From Nonlabens spongiae (GTDB lineage: Bacteria; Bacteroidota; Bacteroidia; Flavobacteriales; Flavobacteriaceae), in contig NZ_CP019344.1 of assembly GCF_002117125.1 (NCBI RefSeq), positions 1,116,001 through 1,180,000 on the forward strand: 64,000 bases of DNA, in the 5' to 3' direction. This document shows, in pieces, positions 1 through 8,093 of the stretch. A model generated the notes under the pieces. The model saw only the letters and a program-made list of their open reading frames with translations, did not search any database and was not told the DNA's origin. Both the position numbers and the translations under genes were made by a program. Each line of letters opens with the position of its first letter. Position 1 is the first letter of the stretch.

Positions 1-2
1 TC

Positions 3-713
3 AATGTTTCCAGAGAAGATCAGGATGAGTTTGCCTACAAATCGCATCAAAAGGCACTCAAAGCACAAGCAGAAGGTCGTTTCCAAGATCAAATCGTCCC
101 GATTGAAGTAGAGGAAACTTTTCTTAATGATGCTGGAAAGAAAGAAACACGTACTTACACTGTAAATAAAGATGAAGGTCCTCGCGCCGATACTAAGCTG
201 GAAGTATTGGCTAAACTGCGACCCGTATTTGTTGACGGTGGCTCAGTTACCGCTGGTAATTCTTCACAAATGAGTGATGGGGCTGCCATGGTGCTGGTAA
301 TGAGTGAGGAGATGGTTAAGGAATTAAACCTGGAGCCCATTGCGCGCATGGTCAACTTTGCCGCAGCAGGAGTACCTCCTAGAATCATGGGAATAGGACC
401 AGTAAAGGCAATTCCGAAAGCTTTGAAACAAGCTGGCCTGGATCAAAAAGATATCGATCTTATAGAATTGAATGAAGCTTTTGCTAGTCAATCACTAGCC
501 GTAATTCGCGAGCTTAATTTGAATCCCGATATCACCAACGTTAATGGTGGGGCCATTTCTTTAGGTCACCCCTTAGGTTGTACAGGTGCAAAACTGAGCG
601 TCCAACTCTTTGATGAAATGCGTAAGCGCGATATGAAAAACAAATATGGTATCGTAACCATGTGCGTAGGAACCGGACAGGGAGCCTGCGGAATTTATGA
701 GTTTCTTTCGTAA
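3..713 (+). CDS. Acetyl-CoA C-acyltransferase (thiolase), 3' part only
   Basis: Thiolases cleave 3-ketoacyl-CoA to acetyl-CoA and a shortened acyl-CoA, the last step of beta-oxidation in the cytoplasm. The reading frame is open from the window edge, so about the first 40 percent is missing; roughly 236 residues remain. Visible family motifs are DEGPRADT, TAGNSSQMSDGAA, NEAFASQ, the NGGAISLGHPLGCTGA block with the catalytic His, and CVGTGQGACGIYE with the C-terminal catalytic Cys. An internal TTG at 207 is not the start because the frame and family similarity continue upstream of it. The acyl-CoA dehydrogenase gene downstream on the same strand points to a fatty-acid degradation operon. A degradative FadA-type enzyme is more likely than a biosynthetic acetoacetyl-CoA thiolase, but the missing N-terminus prevents a firm choice. 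Confidence 0.93.
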   Translation, partial: NVSREDQDEFAYKSHQKALKAQAEGRFQDQIVPIEVEETFLNDAGKKETRTYTVNKDEGPRADTKLEVLAKLRPVFVDGGSVTAGNSSQMSDGAAMVLVMSEEMVKELNLEPIARMVNFAAAGVPPRIMGIGPVKAIPKALKQAGLDQKDIDLIELNEAFASQSLAVIRELNLNPDITNVNGGAISLGHPLGCTGAKLSVQLFDEMRKRDMKNKYGIVTMCVGTGQGACGIYEFLS

Positions 714-725
714 AGACTGAAAGAT

Positions 726-1145
726 GAAAGAAAAAAGATGAAAGACTAGTTCATATCTCATGAAAAGACATAACTATAAAGAGCTTAAAATTTGGCAGAA
801 AGGAATTGAAATAGCATTTGAAGTAAGCGACTTGGTCGATTCGTTCCCAAAACATGAACGATATGATTTAAGCTCGCAAATTTCTAGATGCTCCGTTTCA
901 ATGCCCTCAAATATTGCTGAAGGAAGCGCAAGAACTAATAAGTCTTTTAGTCATTTCATTGATATTTCACTCGGTTCTTCTTTCGAATTGGGAACTCAAC
1001 TTTTGATTGCAAATCACAAAAAATATATAACAGCAGAAAAATTAAATCAATTAGAAGAAATGAATGCTGAATTTCAGAGAATGAGTGCTGGATTTCAAAA
1101 CAAACTAAAAAGAGGCTGATTTATGTCTATTCTCTTTTTTCTTTC
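726..1145. repeat. Inverted repeat flanking the four-helix-bundle gene
   Basis: GAAAGAAAAAAGA at 726-738 is the exact reverse complement of TCTTTTTTCTTTC at 1133-1145. The two arms lie just outside the small gene at 760-1119, so its transcript could fold into a stem with the gene in the loop. The left arm also carries a tandem GATGAAAG. Confidence 0.6.
760..1119 (+). CDS. Four-helix bundle protein (S23 / 23S rRNA intervening-sequence type)
   Basis: This 119-residue protein matches the four-helix-bundle family first found in intervening sequences of bacterial 23S rRNA. Seen in the sequence are the N-terminal YKELKIWQKG motif, the central LSSQISRCSVSMPSNIAEGSARTN signature and a C-terminal heptad-like helix. 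Length is normal for the family. Members form pentameric helical bundles; their biochemical role is not settled. The gene sits alone between a thiolase and an acyl-CoA dehydrogenase gene, interrupting what would otherwise be a compact operon, and is bracketed by a 13-bp inverted repeat. That arrangement suggests it moves as a small insertion, although no transposase is present. Start is the ATG at 760; no strong Shine-Dalgarno is visible, as is usual in this phylum. Confidence 0.88.
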   Translation: MKRHNYKELKIWQKGIEIAFEVSDLVDSFPKHERYDLSSQISRCSVSMPSNIAEGSARTNKSFSHFIDISLGSSFELGTQLLIANHKKYITAEKLNQLEEMNAEFQRMSAGFQNKLKRG

Positions 1146-1170
1146 TTCTTTATTCTAAAATTGAGCAACA

Positions 1171-2985
1171 ATGGGAACAACAGCAGAACAAACAAAAAAA
1201 GACACAATCCGCGGTGGTCAGTTCATCGTGAAAGAAGCAAATCCACAAGACATTTTTACTCCAGAAGACTTTACGGAGGAGCAGGTTATGATGAAAGAAT
1301 CTGTGAGAGAGTTTGTGGATAAGGAAATCGTACCTCACAAGGAGCGTTTCGAGAAAAAAGATTACGCTTTAACTGAAGAGGTCATGCGTAAAGCAGGGGA
1401 AATGGGCTTCTTAGGTGTAGCCGTACCTGAGGAGTATGACGGCCTAGGAATGGGATTTGTCTCTACCATGCTCGTTTGTGACTACATCTCAGGAGCTACT
1501 GGATCAATTGCGACCGCTTTTGGTGCACATACTGGAATTGGTACCATGCCTATTACCCTTTATGGAACTGAAGAGCAGAAGAAGAAATACGTTCCTAAAC
1601 TAGCTACCGGTGAGTGGTTTGGAGCCTACTGTTTGACAGAACCAGGTGCTGGATCAGACGCTAACTCTGGTAAAACAAAGGCAGAGCTTACAGAAGATGG
1701 GAAGCATTACAAGATTAACGGTCAGAAAATGTGGATTTCAAACGCTGGTTTCTGTGATGTATTTGTTGTTTTCGCTCGTATTGAAGACGATAAAAACATC
1801 ACCGGTTTCATCGTTGAGAATGACTCAGAAAATGGAATCTCAATGAACCCAGAGGAGCACAAATTGGGAATCCACTCCTCCTCTACCCGTCAGGTGTTTT
1901 TTAATGACACTTTAGTTCCTGTAGAGAACATGCTAGCCGGTCGCGGAGAAGGATTTAAAATAGCTATGAACGCACTCAACGTGGGACGTATCAAACTCGC
2001 TGCAGCCTGTCTTGACGCACAGAGAAGAGTGATTTCACTTGCTACCCAATATGCAAATGAGCGCGAGCAATTCAAGACACCTATTGCAAAATTTGGCGCG
2101 ATCCGTAAGAAACTGGCAGATATGGCTACCAGTGCGTACGTGGGAGAAAGTGCAAGTTACCGTGCAGCAAAAGATATAGAAGACCGTATTCATGAGAGGC
2201 TTGAAAATGGTGACGCTTTCGCGAAAGCGGAACTAAAAGGAGTTGAGGAATACGCGATTGAGTGCTCGATTCTCAAGGTCGCAGTTTCAGAGGATATCCA
2301 GAACTGTAGTGATGAGGGAATTCAGGTTTATGGAGGAATGGGATTCAGCGCAGATGCGCCTATGGAAGCCGCATGGAGAGATGCTCGTATATCACGCATC
2401 TATGAAGGAACTAACGAGATCAACCGCATGCTCGCGGTGGGAATGCTGGTGAAAAAAGCCATGAAAGGTCATGTAAATTTATTGGAACCAGCAATGGCGG
2501 TGGCTAATGAGTTGACCTCTATCCCTTCTTTTGATGTGCCAGATTTCTCAGAGCCACTATCTGAGGAAATGGACATGATCAAAAAACTGAAGAAAGTCTT
2601 CTTAATGGTTGCTGGAAGTGCGGTACAGAAGTTTGGTACAGAGCTGGAAGAGCACCAGCAGTTGCTACTCGCGGCATCTGACATTTTGATCGAGATCTAC
2701 ATGGCAGAAAGTGCGATACTCAGAACCCAAAAGAACATCACACGCACAAGTGCTGAAGAGCAAAAAGAGCAAATCGCGATGAGCAAGTTGTATTTATACA
2801 ATGCTGTAAAGACCATTCAAAACAGAGCTGAGGAAGGTATCTCAAGCTTTGCCGAGGGTGATGAACAACGCATGATGCTTATGGGATTGAAACGCTTCAC
2901 TAAATACACAAATCTGCCTAACATCGTTGAGCTACGCAATACAATCGCCGATACAGTAACAGTAGAAAATAAGTACCCTTTTTAA
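1171..2985 (+). CDS. Acyl-CoA dehydrogenase, long form
   Basis: FAD-dependent enzyme for the first step of fatty-acid beta-oxidation, converting acyl-CoA to trans-2-enoyl-CoA and passing electrons to ETF. At 604 residues it has the normal acyl-CoA dehydrogenase core plus a C-terminal helical extension of about 180 residues, as in the VLCAD/ACAD9-like group. Seen: CLTEPGAGSDA (FAD/substrate region), KMWISNAGFCD, the ANEREQF segment, and QVYGGMGFSADAPMEAAWRDARI followed by YEGTNEI, where the Glu is the expected catalytic base. Start ATG at 1171. The thiolase gene upstream fits one fatty-acid oxidation unit. The genome palindrome at 2214-2229 lies in frame and encodes AFAKA in the linker between core helices. 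Confidence 0.95.
   Translation: MGTTAEQTKKDTIRGGQFIVKEANPQDIFTPEDFTEEQVMMKESVREFVDKEIVPHKERFEKKDYALTEEVMRKAGEMGFLGVAVPEEYDGLGMGFVSTMLVCDYISGATGSIATAFGAHTGIGTMPITLYGTEEQKKKYVPKLATGEWFGAYCLTEPGAGSDANSGKTKAELTEDGKHYKINGQKMWISNAGFCDVFVVFARIEDDKNITGFIVENDSENGISMNPEEHKLGIHSSSTRQVFFNDTLVPVENMLAGRGEGFKIAMNALNVGRIKLAAACLDAQRRVISLATQYANEREQFKTPIAKFGAIRKKLADMATSAYVGESASYRAAKDIEDRIHERLENGDAFAKAELKGVEEYAIECSILKVAVSEDIQNCSDEGIQVYGGMGFSADAPMEAAWRDARISRIYEGTNEINRMLAVGMLVKKAMKGHVNLLEPAMAVANELTSIPSFDVPDFSEPLSEEMDMIKKLKKVFLMVAGSAVQKFGTELEEHQQLLLAASDILIEIYMAESAILRTQKNITRTSAEEQKEQIAMSKLYLYNAVKTIQNRAEEGISSFAEGDEQRMMLMGLKRFTKYTNLPNIVELRNTIADTVTVENKYPF
2214..2229. repeat. GCTTTCGCGAAAGC palindrome, copy 1
   Basis: Perfect CGCTTTCGCGAAAGCG inside the acyl-CoA dehydrogenase gene, read as AFAKA. 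Confidence 0.9.
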
Positions 2986-3013
2986 TAAGTTGAGTTAAGT
3001 TAAGTTGATCAAG

Positions 3014-3042
3014 CCCGATTCAGAAATGGATCGGGTTTTTTT
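3014..3042 (+). terminator. Rho-independent terminator after the acyl-CoA dehydrogenase gene
   Basis: Stem CCCGAT / ATCGGG separated by 10 nt and followed by seven T residues, 28 nt after the stop codon. Confidence 0.8.
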
Positions 3043-3210
3043 GTTCCAAACTCAAAATGAAATAAGCTTTTAAGGTAATTATATCATAATCAGAAACAGG
3101 AAATCTCGATATTCGTGAAACGAGTTGAGGAATTTTGACAAGCAGCACAGGCCTATTTTTATTAATCACTTTAAATAGATAGGTATCAGCTAATAAATGA
3201 AAAATAAAAT

Positions 3211-3870
3211 ATGAAATACCAAATTGAACTGCTGAGTTTCAAAACCATAGATGAAATTAAAGATAAATGGTTGCACGATGATTATGTGAACCTACTGGAG
3301 GCAATCGAATTTGGCGATATTGGAGATGCCGATGATCAGGATTTAAAAGAGCTGCTATTTCTAGGACTGTCTGAATCTGAACCACAAGAAGCTGCTGAAA
3401 TTGTTTTGAGGTATAAGTTCAAAGATGAACTCAATGATGGGCAGTATCAGCAAATTTCCAATGATATGCTTAAGGAAAATGTTGCAGAACATTATTCTGA
3501 CATATCATTTCACAGCAGGCTTTTTGATGTCAATGTATTTCTGTATAAGGCATTCAACGGTAAATTTCCTCGGGCAAGAGCGAGCGTAATAAAATTCAAG
3601 GCCATAAGCAAGGATCCCCAAGCCTCGTTACTTAACAAAGCAGATGCTCTTAGGCTTTTAAGTTCTGGTATGGATGGTCATACTGTATTCAAACGTCTTT
3701 ATAAAAGACAGATAAGTGGTGAAGAAGAGTTTGAAGAAGCCGAGCATATCGCTTGGTATTTTGAGCATCTTGATGATGATACTTATCAACTTATCACCTC
3801 TGACTATTGGATCAGCGAGGATGAGATGATCGCAAACGAGTTTGAGTCCACTTTGCCAGAAGTTGATTAG
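3211..3870 (+). CDS. Conserved-looking hypothetical protein, unknown function
   Basis: A 219-residue acidic, helix-rich soluble protein without a signal peptide or membrane segment. I recognise no domain. The sequence has repeated Asp/Glu-rich helical stretches (DDQDLKELLF, ESEPQEAAEIVL, EEEFEEAEHIAWYFEHLDDD), which suggests an all-alpha scaffold. It stands alone between the terminator of the acyl-CoA dehydrogenase gene and dnaK, and codon use matches the neighbours, so it is likely a resident gene and not a recent arrival. Start ATG at 3211 is the first in frame. Function cannot be assigned from this sequence. Confidence 0.75.
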   Translation: MKYQIELLSFKTIDEIKDKWLHDDYVNLLEAIEFGDIGDADDQDLKELLFLGLSESEPQEAAEIVLRYKFKDELNDGQYQQISNDMLKENVAEHYSDISFHSRLFDVNVFLYKAFNGKFPRARASVIKFKAISKDPQASLLNKADALRLLSSGMDGHTVFKRLYKRQISGEEEFEEAEHIAWYFEHLDDDTYQLITSDYWISEDEMIANEFESTLPEVD

Positions 3871-3912
3871 TCTTTCTTTCCATATAATAAGTAAGTAGCT
3901 CATTGAGTTTTC

Positions 3913-3961
3913 CGCTTTCGCGCTGCGCCGTCGGCAAGCCTATGGCGACCGAGGGAAAGCG
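3913..3961. repeat. Expanded variant of the genome palindrome
   Basis: CGCTTTCGC at 3913 and GGGAAAGCG ending at 3961 form the two arms of the window's palindrome, but about 31 bp of GC-rich sequence with its own CGCC/GGCG pairing separates them. It lies in the 299-bp gap before dnaK. No gene is visible in that gap. Confidence 0.55.
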
Positions 3962-4070
3962 TAACTAATATTAAACTTAACTGGAAGCCAGGCTGAGTGT
4001 CTCCCTAAGCTTGTCAAAGGGCGGTCAAAGACTCATAATGAATATGTGGCTATATCCTATTTTACAAATT

Positions 4071-4095
4071 TGTCAGAGTAAATGACAGGATGTCA
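4071..4095 (+). promoter_or_regulatory. Possible heat-shock operator upstream of dnaK
   Basis: Three alternating pentamers, TGTCA (4071), TGACA (4083) and TGTCA (4091), form nested inverted repeats: TGTCA-N7-TGACA and TGACA-GGA-TGTCA. They end 74 bp before the dnaK ATG. Symmetry and position suggest a regulator site; the regulator is not known from this window. Confidence 0.5.
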
Positions 4096-4169
4096 CAGGG
4101 ATTGCCGTGGCATAAACCTTGACTTATGCAAAACGTAAAATTGAGAAACTAAACATAAAACCATTTATA

Positions 4170-6077
4170 ATGAGTAAGATTATAGGAATTGACTTGGGTA
4201 CTACAAACAGTTGTGTTTCCGTAATGGAAGGTAGCGAGCCTGTAGTAATCCCAAATGCCGAGGGTAAAAGAACAACTCCCTCAGTCATTGCCTTTGTAGA
4301 AGGCGGTGAGATAAAAGTAGGTGACCCTGCAAAAAGACAGGCAGTTACTAACCCTACCAAAACGGTAGCATCCATAAAACGTTTTATGGGTAATAAGCAC
4401 AGCGAGGTGTCTAACGAGATTTCACGCGTTCCTTATAAAGTAGTAAAAGGTGACAACGACACGGCTCGTGTAGATATAGACGGCCGTTTGTACACTCCAC
4501 AAGAACTGAGCGCCATGATTCTTCAAAAAATGAAGAAAACGGCTGAAGATTACCTAGGAACTGAAGTGACTGGTGCGGTGATTACGGTACCGGCATATTT
4601 TAACGACTCTCAGCGTCAAGCGACAAAAGAGGCTGGTGAGATCGCAGGTCTTAAAGTAGAGCGTATTATTAACGAGCCTACTGCTGCGGCCTTGGCTTAT
4701 GGATTGGACAAAAAAGATACTGATCAAAAAATCGTTGTATTCGACTTTGGTGGTGGTACGCATGACGTTTCTATTCTAGAATTAGGTGATGGTGTATTTG
4801 AAGTACTTGCTACTGATGGTGATACACACTTAGGAGGTGATGACGTGGACGAAAAATTGATCGATTTCCTTGCTGACGAATTCAATACTGCAGAAGGCAT
4901 AGATCTTAGAAAAGACCCTATGGCTTTGCAACGGTTAAAAGAAGCTGCTGAAAAAGCTAAAATAGAGCTTTCTTCAAGCTCTCAGACTGAGGTTAATTTA
5001 CCTTATGTTACTGCAACAGCTTCAGGACCTAAGCACTTGGTTAAAACAATCACGCGTTCAAAATTTGAACAGTTGATTTCTGATCTAGTAAAAAGAACTA
5101 TTGAGCCATGTCAAGCTGCATTGAAAAGTGCAGGACTGAGTACAGGTGATATCGATGAAATCATCTTAGTAGGTGGTTCAACTCGTATACCTGCCGTGCA
5201 GGAAGCTGTTGAGAAATTCTTCGGTAAGAAGCCTTCTAAAGGGGTGAACCCTGACGAGGTTGTTGCCGTAGGTGCTGCTATTCAAGGTGGTGTATTAACT
5301 GGAGATGTCAAGGATGTATTGCTTCTAGATGTAACACCACTTTCATTAGGTATTGAAACCATGGGAGGTGTAATGACTAAGTTGATCGAAGCAAATACTA
5401 CCATCCCTACTAAAAAGTCACAGGTATTCTCTACAGCTCAGGATAATCAACCTAGCGTTGAGATCCATGTACTTCAAGGAGAGCGTAGCATGGCTGCTGA
5501 TAACAAAACCATAGGTCGTTTCCACTTAAGTGATATACCACCAGCGCGTCGAGGTACGCCACAGATTGAGGTTACTTTTGATATTGATGCAAATGGTATT
5601 ATTAAGGTAAGTGCTGAAGACAAAGCTACTGGTAAGAAACAAGATATCAGAATCGAAGCTTCTTCAGGATTGAGCGAGGAAGAAATCGAGAAAATGAAAC
5701 GCGATGCAGAGGCAAATGCTGAAGCTGATAAGCAAGCTAAAGAGAAAGCTGATAAGCTGAACCAAGCTGATCAATTGATTTTCCAGACGGAGCAACAATT
5801 AGAAGAGTTTGGTGACAAGCTTCCAGCTGATAAAAAAGCTCCGATTGATGAAGCTCTAGCTGAATTGAAAACAGCTTATGAGTCTAAAGAAATCGAGAAA
5901 ATCGATCCAGCACTTGAAAAAATGAATCAAGTATGGACCGCTGCTAGTGAAGAAATGTACAAAGCACAAGCCGATGCTCAAGGCGGTCAACCAGGTCCTG
6001 ATGCTGGAGCAGATCAAGCTCAAAGCGGCGACGATACTAGCGATGTTGAAGACGTAGACTTCGAAGAAGTAAAGTAA
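4170..6077 (+). CDS. dnaK: Molecular chaperone DnaK (Hsp70)
   Basis: ATP-dependent cytoplasmic chaperone working with DnaJ and GrpE on nascent and stress-unfolded proteins. The 635-residue product has the nucleotide-binding domain ([51 protein letters not shown]), phosphate loop 2 as [11 protein letters not shown] with His where most DnaKs have Phe, the linker [12 protein letters not shown], a substrate-binding domain and an acidic C-terminal tail ending [11 protein letters not shown]. The frame is open further upstream to a TTG at 4119, but ATG at 4170 begins the conserved [10 protein letters not shown] and is taken as the start. dnaJ and grpE are not adjacent, so the gene is probably monocistronic, closed by a strong terminator. 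The TGTCA/TGACA repeats upstream may mediate heat control. Confidence 0.98.
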   Translation: MSKIIGIDLGTTNSCVSVMEGSEPVVIPNAEGKRTTPSVIAFVEGGEIKVGDPAKRQAVTNPTKTVASIKRFMGNKHSEVSNEISRVPYKVVKGDNDTARVDIDGRLYTPQELSAMILQKMKKTAEDYLGTEVTGAVITVPAYFNDSQRQATKEAGEIAGLKVERIINEPTAAALAYGLDKKDTDQKIVVFDFGGGTHDVSILELGDGVFEVLATDGDTHLGGDDVDEKLIDFLADEFNTAEGIDLRKDPMALQRLKEAAEKAKIELSSSSQTEVNLPYVTATASGPKHLVKTITRSKFEQLISDLVKRTIEPCQAALKSAGLSTGDIDEIILVGGSTRIPAVQEAVEKFFGKKPSKGVNPDEVVAVGAAIQGGVLTGDVKDVLLLDVTPLSLGIETMGGVMTKLIEANTTIPTKKSQVFSTAQDNQPSVEIHVLQGERSMAADNKTIGRFHLSDIPPARRGTPQIEVTFDIDANGIIKVSAEDKATGKKQDIRIEASSGLSEEEIEKMKRDAEANAEADKQAKEKADKLNQADQLIFQTEQQLEEFGDKLPADKKAPIDEALAELKTAYESKEIEKIDPALEKMNQVWTAASEEMYKAQADAQGGQPGPDAGADQAQSGDDTSDVEDVDFEEVK

Positions 6078-6100
6078 GCTTCGTCAAAATAGATAGACAA

Positions 6101-6130
6101 AAGGCTCTGAGTTTTCAGAGCCTTTTTTTT
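6101..6130 (+). terminator. dnaK terminator
   Basis: Nine-bp stem AGGCTCTGA / TCAGAGCCT with a 4-nt loop, followed by seven T residues. It also separates dnaK from the convergent hydrolase gene. Confidence 0.9.
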
Positions 6131-6152
6131 ATTGTATGGATTTAAATAAAAT

Positions 6153-7679
6153 TTAATCATCAACCCGATACGCATTCAATTCATTCATAAAAAAGTCATC
6201 ATTTGGCACGTCAAAAGAGATTCCAGTTACGTTATTATAAGCATCTTTTTCAATTTCAACCGTCCCGAAATCAAACCATACTTGTGGATGATTCCATTCC
6301 ATCACGTAAGAATCATAATTAAAATGTTTCAAGGTACTTGACAAAAGTGGACTATGTTCCCAGAAAAGCTTGAGTTCATCACCTTCCTTTTTTACAGTAA
6401 AATGTCCATAAGCTGGCGTATAATATCTTCCTATAATATCTTCTTCGTCAAGAATAGGAACCGTGCCTTCTACCCTAGCCGTTTTACGATCTGCCACGCG
6501 CGTGTCACTTGCTTTCCACTTGTTGTAACCTTCTAGCATTTCTGTACTCCAGTCCTTTTCTGGACGGTTGAGGTACTGATCAAAGATGTAGTAAACAATC
6601 GCATTAGTCGGGACCTTTACGCCGTTTGTGAGCACGATTACTCCTAGGTTTTCATCTGGTAACATCTGAACGCTAGAGATCATCCCATCATAACCACCGC
6701 CGTGACCCACTTGGAAAGCATTGTGGTAATTTGTGATAAACCAGCCCAAACCATAGCCATTGAATCGCTGACCTCTTGAATTAGGGTCAGCTTGATTCAC
6801 TTCAAATGAGTTTTGAAGGCTCCACATTTTATTACGGTTTGATTTACTTATCAGCGTATCTCCATTTATAATACCATCATTCATGTTGAAAATGAGCCAT
6901 TTAGCCATATCATGAACACTGGAAATCAAGCCTCCCGTAGATTGGACATTATCCCAAGCTACATGATCAATTTTATAGTTTCCATCATTTCTTCTTCCAT
7001 GAGGTGTGGCTACGTTAGTATTATCACCGTAATCATTGACACTTACTACCGCATCGTCCATATTTAGCGGCTGTAGAAATCGTTCGGTTACATTTTCTTT
7101 GAAAGATTTTCCCGTTACTTTCTCAATGAGATCACCAGCAGTTATAAACATCAGATTAGAGTAACCATATCCATTTCTGAATTCATAGGCAGGCTTCACA
7201 TATTTAATTCTTTTGACAATTTCTTCAGTGCTTAATTCACTTTTATACCAGATTGCATCTCCTGAAAAAGTTCCCAATCCCACATTATGACTCAATAAAT
7301 CTTGGATGGTGACCATCTTTGAGATCGCTGCATCGTAAAGTTCAAAATAAGGCAAGTACTTTTGTACCTTATCATCCCAATCGAGTTTCCCCTCGTCCAC
7401 TAACTGTGAAATAATCGCTGCTGTAAAAGCTTTTGTATTACTGGCAATTGCATAGAGCGTGTGCTCGTCTGGCTTTTTGCTAGTATTAACTTCCATAGTT
7501 CCATAACCCTTCTCAAAAACGATTTCCCCATCCTTAACTATAGCAACACTCAATCCAGGCACATCCCAGTCCGTTTGTGCCTTTTGTATAAAACGATCTA
7601 TTTTTTTGAGGTTGGTTTTTTGAGCTGCAGCAGTGAATATTACTGCGATAAAAAAGATAATTGAAAGTGACTTTCTCAT
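6153..7679 (-). CDS. Secreted serine hydrolase of the beta-lactamase / penicillin-binding family
   Basis: A 508-residue exported protein. Residues 1-19 form a signal peptide (hydrophobic run ending TAAAQ). The beta-lactamase-like domain shows the SxxK nucleophile as SNTK in ASNTKAFTAA, the YxN motif as YSN in YGYSNLMFITAGDLIE, and the third box as HGGG in VGHGGGYDGM, replacing KTG as in class C-like esterases and peptidases. The C-terminal roughly 110 residues resemble the DUF3471-type beta-barrel that follows many of these enzymes. Substrate could be a D-amino-acid peptide or an ester; true beta-lactamase activity is not implied. It is convergent with dnaK and is likely transcribed alone. 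Confidence 0.88.
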   Translation of the reverse strand: MRKSLSIIFFIAVIFTAAAQKTNLKKIDRFIQKAQTDWDVPGLSVAIVKDGEIVFEKGYGTMEVNTSKKPDEHTLYAIASNTKAFTAAIISQLVDEGKLDWDDKVQKYLPYFELYDAAISKMVTIQDLLSHNVGLGTFSGDAIWYKSELSTEEIVKRIKYVKPAYEFRNGYGYSNLMFITAGDLIEKVTGKSFKENVTERFLQPLNMDDAVVSVNDYGDNTNVATPHGRRNDGNYKIDHVAWDNVQSTGGLISSVHDMAKWLIFNMNDGIINGDTLISKSNRNKMWSLQNSFEVNQADPNSRGQRFNGYGLGWFITNYHNAFQVGHGGGYDGMISSVQMLPDENLGVIVLTNGVKVPTNAIVYYIFDQYLNRPEKDWSTEMLEGYNKWKASDTRVADRKTARVEGTVPILDEEDIIGRYYTPAYGHFTVKKEGDELKLFWEHSPLLSSTLKHFNYDSYVMEWNHPQVWFDFGTVEIEKDAYNNVTGISFDVPNDDFFMNELNAYRVDD

Positions 7680-7777
7680 AATTTTTGAAAATTGATAATG
7701 TAATTTCGTCCCGTTAACTATCGGGATCGCGAAAGCGTGAATTTATCAAATAATGGATATTTATTGAGTCTATCAAC

Positions 7778-7809
7778 AAAAAACCGTGACCTTAATAAGA
7801 TCACGGTTT
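7778..7809 (-). terminator. Terminator after the T9SS-tail remnant
   Basis: Nine-bp stem AAACCGTGA / TCACGGTTT with an 11-nt loop; read on the minus strand it ends in a run of six U. Confidence 0.8.
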
Positions 7810-7830
7810 ACAAACAATCAAGTTTTCAAT

Positions 7831-8093
7831 TTATTTAATCACAATCTTCTTGGAAGTAGATTGTTCATTTTGCAAGATAGTCACATGGTAGATCCCAGCC
7901 TTGAAGCTGTTTACACCGCTGATGGCAACCTGACCATTTCCTGACATTTCTTTAGTCTCGATCACAAGTTGCCCTAGCAAATTTGTGATGGTGAGTTCCA
8001 CATCTCCGGCCTGTAGACCCGAGATGTTCAACACATCCCAGTTACGGAATTTGGGTAGAGCTGTACCGCTTTCGCGAAAGCGTAAACCCTCAC
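7831..8093 (-). pseudogene. Orphan type IX secretion C-terminal sorting domain, frameshifted remnant
   Basis: On the minus strand, directly after the helicase stop, one frame reads VQLYPNSVTG and then hits a stop, while the frame one base away continues DVLNISGLQAGDVELTITNLLGQ and ends SKKIVIK. Joined, these give the classic T9SS type A tail: YPNPxxx start, three beta-strands with LLGQ, Ser-Lys-Lys end. One missing base near 8046-8050, in a GGG run, explains the break. No secreted protein body precedes the tail, because the RecD-like helicase gene lies immediately upstream. It is best read as the leftover end of a larger T9SS cargo gene. Its terminator survives. Confidence 0.75.
8067..8082. 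repeat. GCTTTCGCGAAAGC palindrome, copy 2
   Basis: Perfect copy just before the YPNS motif of the T9SS-tail remnant; it would encode AFAKA there. Confidence 0.9.

Noticed and set aside
4119..4169. TTG start extending DnaK by 17 residues
   Set aside because: The family begins [10 protein letters not shown] at 4170, and the extension is not DnaK-like.
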